Shown here piece by piece: positions 24,420 through 28,668 of a stretch of 28,668 nt of DNA. The notes beneath the pieces were generated by a model, which did not search any database, was not told the origin of the DNA, and was given only the letters and a program-made list of their open reading frames with translations. Origin of the DNA: Alphaproteobacteria bacterium (lineage in GTDB: Bacteria; Pseudomonadota; Alphaproteobacteria; Rhodobacterales; Rhodobacteraceae); contig JAURMY010000330.1 in NCBI GenBank assembly GCA_030830465.1, positions 1 through 28,668 of the forward strand, in the 5' to 3' direction. The number at the start of each line of letters is the position of its first letter. Within the stretch, counting starts at the first letter, position 1. A program made the translations under genes and the position numbers.

Positions 24420-25033
24420 CACGCAAAAAACCTTTTGTCCTTGGACTGACCGGCTCTATCGGCATGGGGAAATCAACCACGGCCGGGTTTTTCCGCAAGG
24501 CGGGCATTCCCGTCTGGGATGCGGATGCCGCGGTGCACCGGCTCTATGCCAAGGACGGCGCGGCGGTTGCCGGTATTGCAGAAATCTGTCCCGAGGCTGT
24601 GATCGACAACAGCGTTCACCGCGACAGGTTGCGCCTGTGGATTGCGAAAGATCCCGGCGCGATTGCCAAGCTGAACACGGTTGTGCATCCCCTTGTGGCC
24701 AAAGACCGGGCGGATTTCATCGCGCAGGCTGCCGATCAGGCCCAGCCGCTGGTCGTGGTCGATGTGCCGCTGCTATATGAAACAAGGGCTGAGGGCCGGG
24801 TCGATGCGGTTCTGGTCGTCAGCGCGCCGCCCGATATTCAGAAAGCAAGGGTTCTGGCCCGCGACGGCATGACCGAAGATCATTTCAACACCATCCTGTC
24901 AAAACAATTGCCCGACGCCGAAAAACGCAAACGCGCGGATTTTGTGATCGAAACCCTGTCACTTGATGCGGTAGAACAGGAAGTGAAAAACCTGCTTCTG
25001 GACCTGCAAAAAAGGATGGATGCCGATGCGTGA
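24416..25033 (+). CDS. coaE: Dephospho-CoA kinase
   Basis: CoaE phosphorylates dephospho-CoA in the last step of coenzyme A synthesis. The 205-residue protein has the P-loop [17 protein letters not shown], the substrate-site [28 protein letters not shown] and the lid region [30 protein letters not shown]. The ATG at 24416 overlaps the maf stop (ATGA), indicating coupled translation. In many relatives aroE stands between maf and coaE; here it is absent. Confidence 0.96.
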   Translation: MTRKKPFVLGLTGSIGMGKSTTAGFFRKAGIPVWDADAAVHRLYAKDGAAVAGIAEICPEAVIDNSVHRDRLRLWIAKDPGAIAKLNTVVHPLVAKDRADFIAQAADQAQPLVVVDVPLLYETRAEGRVDAVLVVSAPPDIQKARVLARDGMTEDHFNTILSKQLPDAEKRKRADFVIETLSLDAVEQEVKNLLLDLQKRMDADA

Positions 25034-25730
25034 GGTTGTTCTGGACACCGAGACCACGGGGCTGGACCCAAACACCGGCGACCGGATCGTGGAAATCGGT
25101 GCGGTCGAATTGTTCAACCATATGCCGACCGGCAAGGTCTATCACCAATATATCAACCCCCAACGCGATATGCCCGAAGGCGCTTTTGCGGTGCACGGGC
25201 TGAGCGAGGAATTCCTGTCTGACAAACCGGTTTTTGCCGATATCGCCGCCGATTTCGTGGCCTTTGTGGGCGACGCGAAAATGGTGATTCACAACGCCAG
25301 CTTTGACATGAAATTCATCAATGCGGAACTGAGCTGGGTCAAACGCACCCTGTTTCCGATGGACCAGGCCCTGGACACGCTGGAAATCGCGCGCAAGAAA
25401 TTTCCCGGCGCGCAAAACTCGCTTGATGCGCTGTGCCGCCGGTTTTCGGTCGATAACTCTGCGCGGGAAAAGCACGGGGCCCTGCTGGATTCCGAACTAC
25501 TGGCCGAGGTTTATCTGGAACTGATCGGCGGCCGTCAGCCCGACTTCATGATGGACGCGGGCAGTCAGGGCAACAGCCGGCGCCGGGGCAATGACGATGG
25601 CGAATGGCGTCCGGCACGCCGCCCGCAGCCGCTGCCGGAACGGCTGACTCAGGCCGAGGTTGCCCGCCATGCGGCCTTTGTCACTAGTCTGGGGGAAAAT
25701 TCCCTGTGGCCAAAGCCCAAGACGGACTGA
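25026..25730 (+). CDS. dnaQ: DNA polymerase III epsilon subunit (3'-5' proofreading exonuclease)
   Basis: DnaQ is the proofreading exonuclease of the replicase. The 234-residue protein is a DEDDh exonuclease: [10 protein letters not shown] (Exo I), [11 protein letters not shown] (Exo II) and [14 protein letters not shown] (Exo III with the catalytic His and Asp). A proline- and arginine-rich linker and a C-terminal tail follow, the part that contacts the polymerase subunit. The ATG at 25026 gives the usual [12 protein letters not shown] and has AAGGA with 9-base spacing; ATG 25020 is only 3 bases from that site. The start overlaps coaE by 8 bases. It ends 6 bases from convergent secB. Confidence 0.96.
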   Translation: MREVVLDTETTGLDPNTGDRIVEIGAVELFNHMPTGKVYHQYINPQRDMPEGAFAVHGLSEEFLSDKPVFADIAADFVAFVGDAKMVIHNASFDMKFINAELSWVKRTLFPMDQALDTLEIARKKFPGAQNSLDALCRRFSVDNSAREKHGALLDSELLAEVYLELIGGRQPDFMMDAGSQGNSRRRGNDDGEWRPARRPQPLPERLTQAEVARHAAFVTSLGENSLWPKPKTD

Positions 25731-25736
25731 CCGAAA

Positions 25737-26237
25737 TCAGGAAATCGGCTTGCCAGCCTTTTCCAGTTCCGCCCGCCGGGCCATTTCGCCCCGGTACAGC
25801 GCCAGAAAGTCGATGTTTTCCAGATTAAGCGGCGGGAAGCCCCCGTCGCGGGTGATGTCGCCAACGATCCGGCGCAGATAGGGGAAAATCATCCGCGGGC
25901 ATTCGATCAAAAGGAAGGGATGCAGTTGGTCCGCTGGCACGTTCTGAACCACGAAAACCCCGGCATATTCGATCTCAAGAATGAACACGCGGTCATTGTT
26001 GTCCTTGTTCTTGGATTCGATGTTCAGCTTGATCAGAACCTCGTAATGATCGGCCGCCTCGCGCTGGCGGGCATCCAGATTGACCTGAACCTGAACATTC
26101 GGCTGAATTGAGGCGTTATCAATGTTCTTTTGCGCGGCCACATTTTCAAACGACATGTCGCGGATATACTGACCCAAAACCTGCAAATGCGGCGGTTTCA
26201 CTTCGGCCTGAGCGGCGGGCTTGTTTGTGTCGGCCAT
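25737..26237 (-). CDS. secB: Protein-export chaperone SecB
   Basis: SecB holds preproteins unfolded and hands them to SecA. The 166-residue protein has the typical VLGQYIRDMSFENVAAQ start of the fold, EVLIKLNIESKN, VFILEIEYAGVFVVQNV, and the SecB signature LLIECPRMIFPYLRRIVGDITRDGGFPPLNLENIDFLALY. A very strong ribosome-binding site GGAGGAG lies 6 bases before the ATG at 26237. fxsA is 81 bases upstream on the same strand and may be co-transcribed. The exported proteins of the 8.9-11.3 kb island could be among its clients, which is speculation. Confidence 0.97.
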   Translation of the reverse strand: MADTNKPAAQAEVKPPHLQVLGQYIRDMSFENVAAQKNIDNASIQPNVQVQVNLDARQREAADHYEVLIKLNIESKNKDNNDRVFILEIEYAGVFVVQNVPADQLHPFLLIECPRMIFPYLRRIVGDITRDGGFPPLNLENIDFLALYRGEMARRAELEKAGKPIS

Positions 26238-26318
26238 AAAAGGCTCCTCCGGGCGGTTAAACTTTTCGCGCCGTACCTAGCAGGTCGGATTTGTCGCGAC
26301 AATCCAAGATGTCTTTCC

Positions 26319-26807
26319 TCAGTGTTTTGTCCAGCCAGAGGGGTTTTCGGGCCGCTTGCCCGAAGGTTCATCCACCACAGAATAGTCGGCGTCGATGATA
26401 TCCCCCGATCCGCCCGGATTGGGCCGGGATGCCGCACTGGCGGTGAAAACCATGCTTTGCGCGCTGAAACGCCCGGCGGCCCATCGCACCAACGCGGTCC
26501 GAACCAACGGCACCAGCAACAAAAAGCCCATCGCGTCGGTGAAAAACCCCGGCGTCAACAGCAAAACGCCGGCCACCAGGATCATTGCCCCCTGGGCCAT
26601 TGGGTCAGCCGGGTTGCGCCCTTCGGCCAGCGAGGTTTGCAGCCGGTTCAGTGTCATGATCCCCTGCCGGCGCATCAATTGCGTTCCGATCATGGCCGTC
26701 AGAACCACGATCGCAAGGGTCGGCCACAGCCCAATCGCCCCGCCAACCGAGATAAACAGGGCGATTTCAATGATCGGAACCGCGACAAAGATGAAAAACA
26801 GCCACAT
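26319..26807 (-). CDS. fxsA: FxsA-family inner membrane protein
   Basis: FxsA is a small membrane protein known in E. coli for suppressing F-exclusion of phage T7 when overproduced; its normal role is unclear. The 162-residue protein starts MWLFFIFVAVPIIEIALFI with the conserved Pro-Ile-Ile-Glu in the first helix. A second helix (IGLWPTLAIVVLTAMIGTQLMRRQG region), and a third and fourth around GAMILVAGVLLLTPGFFTDAMGFLLLVP follow. The C-terminus is a soluble tail rich in Pro, Ser and Asp. ATG 26807 with GGGGG upstream is chosen over a TTG at 26822. It is divergent from the Tim44-like gene. Confidence 0.92.
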   Translation of the reverse strand: MWLFFIFVAVPIIEIALFISVGGAIGLWPTLAIVVLTAMIGTQLMRRQGIMTLNRLQTSLAEGRNPADPMAQGAMILVAGVLLLTPGFFTDAMGFLLLVPLVRTALVRWAAGRFSAQSMVFTASAASRPNPGGSGDIIDADYSVVDEPSGKRPENPSGWTKH

Positions 26808-26922
26808 ATGACCCCCACACAAACATCAAACCGCCTGCGGTAGACTTGATCGCAGACCTGCCCTACATATGTGCTTAGCATGCCGGATGCCAGAACCGGA
26901 CCGAATTTAGGAGAGCCACCCA

Positions 26923-27588
26923 ATGTCATCCGCCGCGATCCAGCTGATCGTCCTTGCAGGAATAGCCCTGTTTCTTGTGCTGCGTCTGAAAAACGTTCTG
27001 GGCACACGCGATGGGTTTGAAGGCCCGACAAATGCTCCGGCACCGGTCAAGGAAGTTTCCAAGCGGCGGCCTGATCTGGAAGTGATCGAAGGTGGCGTGG
27101 ATCACGATATTTCCGACCATATTGATGCCGCAGGCAGCGCCGGAAAAGCGCTGGCAGCCATGAAGCGGATCGAACCCAGTTTCAATGTGACCGAATTTAT
27201 GGGCGGTGCCCGCGGAGCCTATGAACTGATCCTTATGGCCTTTGAAAAAGGTGATCTGGCGACGCTGAAACAGTTTCTGTCCGACGATGTCTATGACAGC
27301 TTTGCAGGCGTGGTCGAAAGCCGTGCCAAAGAGGGTTTGAAAATCGAGGCCAATTTCATTGGCGTGCGCGAAGTCAAACTGAAGGACGCTGAATTCGACA
27401 GCACCAGCAATGAGGGTGAAATCACCCTGAAATTCGTTGGCGAGCTGACATCGGTCGTTAAGGACGCCTCGGGCGGTATCGTTGAGGGCAACCCGAATGA
27501 GGTCAAACGCCAAAAGGATGTCTGGACCTTCGCCCGCGTCATGGGATCGGCCGACCCGAACTGGCAACTCGTCGCAACCGGCGGCTGA
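26923..27588 (+). CDS. Tim44-like (TimA-type) protein
   Basis: The 221-residue protein has an N-terminal membrane anchor (about residues 5-22, AIQLIVLAGIALFLVLRL), a basic linker and a C-terminal Tim44-like domain starting near FNVTEFMGGARGAYELILMAFEKGDLATLKQFLSDDVYDSF and ending with DVWTFARVMGSADPNWQLVATGG. Related alphaproteobacterial proteins are regarded as ancestors of the mitochondrial import motor subunit Tim44; the bacterial role is not clear. A strong ribosome-binding site AGGAGAG lies 7 bases before ATG 26923. Its stop overlaps the mltA start by one base. Confidence 0.93.
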   Translation: MSSAAIQLIVLAGIALFLVLRLKNVLGTRDGFEGPTNAPAPVKEVSKRRPDLEVIEGGVDHDISDHIDAAGSAGKALAAMKRIEPSFNVTEFMGGARGAYELILMAFEKGDLATLKQFLSDDVYDSFAGVVESRAKEGLKIEANFIGVREVKLKDAEFDSTSNEGEITLKFVGELTSVVKDASGGIVEGNPNEVKRQKDVWTFARVMGSADPNWQLVATGG

Positions 27589-28625
27589 TGCGCCCGATTC
27601 TGGCAGCGCTGGCAATTGCCGTGGCATCAACCGCTACGGCCGGCCTTGCCGAGACCCAGCGCATGCCCCGGTACAAGGCCCTTCGGTTTGACCAGTTGCT
27701 GGGCTGGGAAAAAGATGACCTGTCAGCGGCATTAAAGGCGTTTGTGATTTCCTGCCCGGATATTTCCGCCCGGGAATGGGCACCCTTATGTGCCTATGCC
27801 GCCGCCGGGCCCGATGCCCGGACCTTTTTTGAGACTTTTTTCACGCCGGTCCTCGTCCGCCCCGACAAGAACGCCCTTTTCACCGGGTATTTTGAGCCGC
27901 AACTGTTTGGGTCGCGGAAAAAAGAAGGCCCCTATCAAACGCCGGTCTACCGGATGCCGACCCAGACCGGCCAGGACGGCAAATTGCCGACCCGCGCGGA
28001 AATTGACGCGGGCGCATTGGAGGGCAAGGGTTTGGAAATCGCCTGGGTCAGCGACCCGGTCGAGGCCTATTACCTGCATATTCAAGGGTCGGGCAAAATC
28101 TTGCTGGCCGACGGAACCTCGGTTCGGGTGGGATATGCCGGCGAAAACGGCCATGTCTACCGGTCGGCAGCCCGCGAAATGATCCGGCAGGGCGATATCA
28201 CGATGACCGAAGCGTCGATCGAGGGGATCCGCGCCTATGTGCAAAAAAACCCGGAACGCGGCCGGGCCTTTTTGCAGCACAACGCCTCTTATGTGTTTTT
28301 CCGGGAACTGAAAGACCATGGCGACGATACCGGCCCGATGGGTGCTCTCTACCGGCCGATTTCCTCTATGCGCTCAATCGCGGTGGACCCGCGCTATACC
28401 CAGATGGGCGCGCCGGTCTGGATTGAAAAAGGCGGGTTTTCCGCCTTAAGGCGGCTGGTGGTCGCACAGGACGTGGGTTCAGCGATCAAGGGGCCGCAGC
28501 GGGCAGATATCTTTTTCGGCACCGGTGACGAGGCGGGCAAACTGGCGGGCCAGACCAAGGACGGCGGGCGCATGGTGGTTCTGTTGCCCAACGCCATCGC
28601 GCGCCGCCTGACGCCCGAGGGCTGA
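27588..28625 (+). CDS. mltA: Membrane-bound-type lytic murein transglycosylase A (MltA family)
   Basis: MltA cleaves peptidoglycan to 1,6-anhydromuropeptides. The 345-residue protein has a signal peptide (residues 1-21, ending AGLA) but no lipobox Cys, so unlike the E. coli lipoprotein it is probably soluble in the periplasm. FTGYFEPQLFGS, YYLHIQGSGKILLADG and VRVGYAGENGHVYRS follow. The C-terminal 3D domain RLVVAQDVGSAIKGPQRADIFFGTGDEAG (in two halves) carries the conserved catalytic Asp region. ATG 27588 overlaps the Tim44-like gene stop (TGATG), so the two are translated together. Confidence 0.94.
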   Translation: MRPILAALAIAVASTATAGLAETQRMPRYKALRFDQLLGWEKDDLSAALKAFVISCPDISAREWAPLCAYAAAGPDARTFFETFFTPVLVRPDKNALFTGYFEPQLFGSRKKEGPYQTPVYRMPTQTGQDGKLPTRAEIDAGALEGKGLEIAWVSDPVEAYYLHIQGSGKILLADGTSVRVGYAGENGHVYRSAAREMIRQGDITMTEASIEGIRAYVQKNPERGRAFLQHNASYVFFRELKDHGDDTGPMGALYRPISSMRSIAVDPRYTQMGAPVWIEKGGFSALRRLVVAQDVGSAIKGPQRADIFFGTGDEAGKLAGQTKDGGRMVVLLPNAIARRLTPEG

Positions 28626-28668
28626 ATGGCGGGGCGGCGCAGACATCGCGGCAAACTCAGCGACGAAG
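28626..28668 (+). CDS. Start of a further gene, truncated by the window edge
   Basis: An ATG directly follows the mltA stop and reads MAGRRRHRGKLSDE before the window ends. The basic start followed by LSDE resembles Smr-domain proteins that often sit after mltA in Rhodobacterales. That identity rests on neighbourhood and 14 residues only. Confidence 0.5.
   Translation, partial: MAGRRRHRGKLSDE

Overview
The window looks like a chromosomal origin region of an alphaproteobacterium, most likely Rhodobacterales (Roseobacter group). The reasons are the gene order dnaK-dnaJ, maeB, mutS, grpE/hrcA/rph/rdgB/hemW, parB-parA-rsmG-mnmG-mnmE-rho-hemJ, then an AT-rich gap with DnaA boxes, then maf-coaE-dnaQ, secB, fxsA, Tim44-like and mltA. 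The GC-rich codon use and the protein sequences fit this too. No rRNA, tRNA, CRISPR, insertion sequence or phage gene was seen.

Layout. (1) 1-2733: dnaK (5' end outside the window) and dnaJ, with a strong hairpin between them. (2) 2740-5879, minus strand: a PfkB/ribokinase-family sugar kinase whose start codon overlaps the stop codon of a maeB-type malic enzyme. (3) 6012-8684: mutS. (4) 8685-11290: an accessory island of three exported proteins of unknown function. The first is a methionine-rich protein built from a strictly alternating 13/12-residue 'NPEMM' repeat. The second is a DUF302-like protein carrying one similar Met/NP unit. The third is an aromatic-rich NP-repeat protein. The three share sequence motifs, and the upstream regions of genes 1 and 3 share an AT-rich bipartite motif in opposite orientation. 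This is the most novel part of the window. (5) 11308-12974, minus strand: hrcA-grpE, overlapping by 4 bases. (6) 13110-15958, plus strand: rph-rdgB-hemW-DUF454, tightly packed. (7) 15933-22795, minus strand: rho, mnmE, mnmG, rsmG, parA, parB. There is one parS site at the mnmG start codon and another inside rsmG. (8) hemJ, then the probable oriC at about 23384-23809. (9) 23784-25730, plus strand: maf-coaE-dnaQ, overlapping. (10) secB and fxsA on the minus strand, then a Tim44-like gene and mltA on the plus strand, and the first codons of another gene at the right edge.

How it works together. On both sides of the probable origin the nearest genes point away from it (hemJ to parB leftward, maf to dnaQ rightward), so they are co-directional with replication. 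ParA, ParB and the two parS sites 3-5.5 kb from the origin form the chromosome partitioning system. DnaK, DnaJ, GrpE and HrcA are the Hsp70 machine and a heat-shock repressor, here separated by about 8.6 kb. The three-gene repeat island between mutS and grpE has no recognisable link to housekeeping; signal peptides place all its products in the envelope or periplasm. Its function is unknown. Soft-metal binding, methionine-based oxidant scavenging and a structural or chaperone-like role are hypotheses only.
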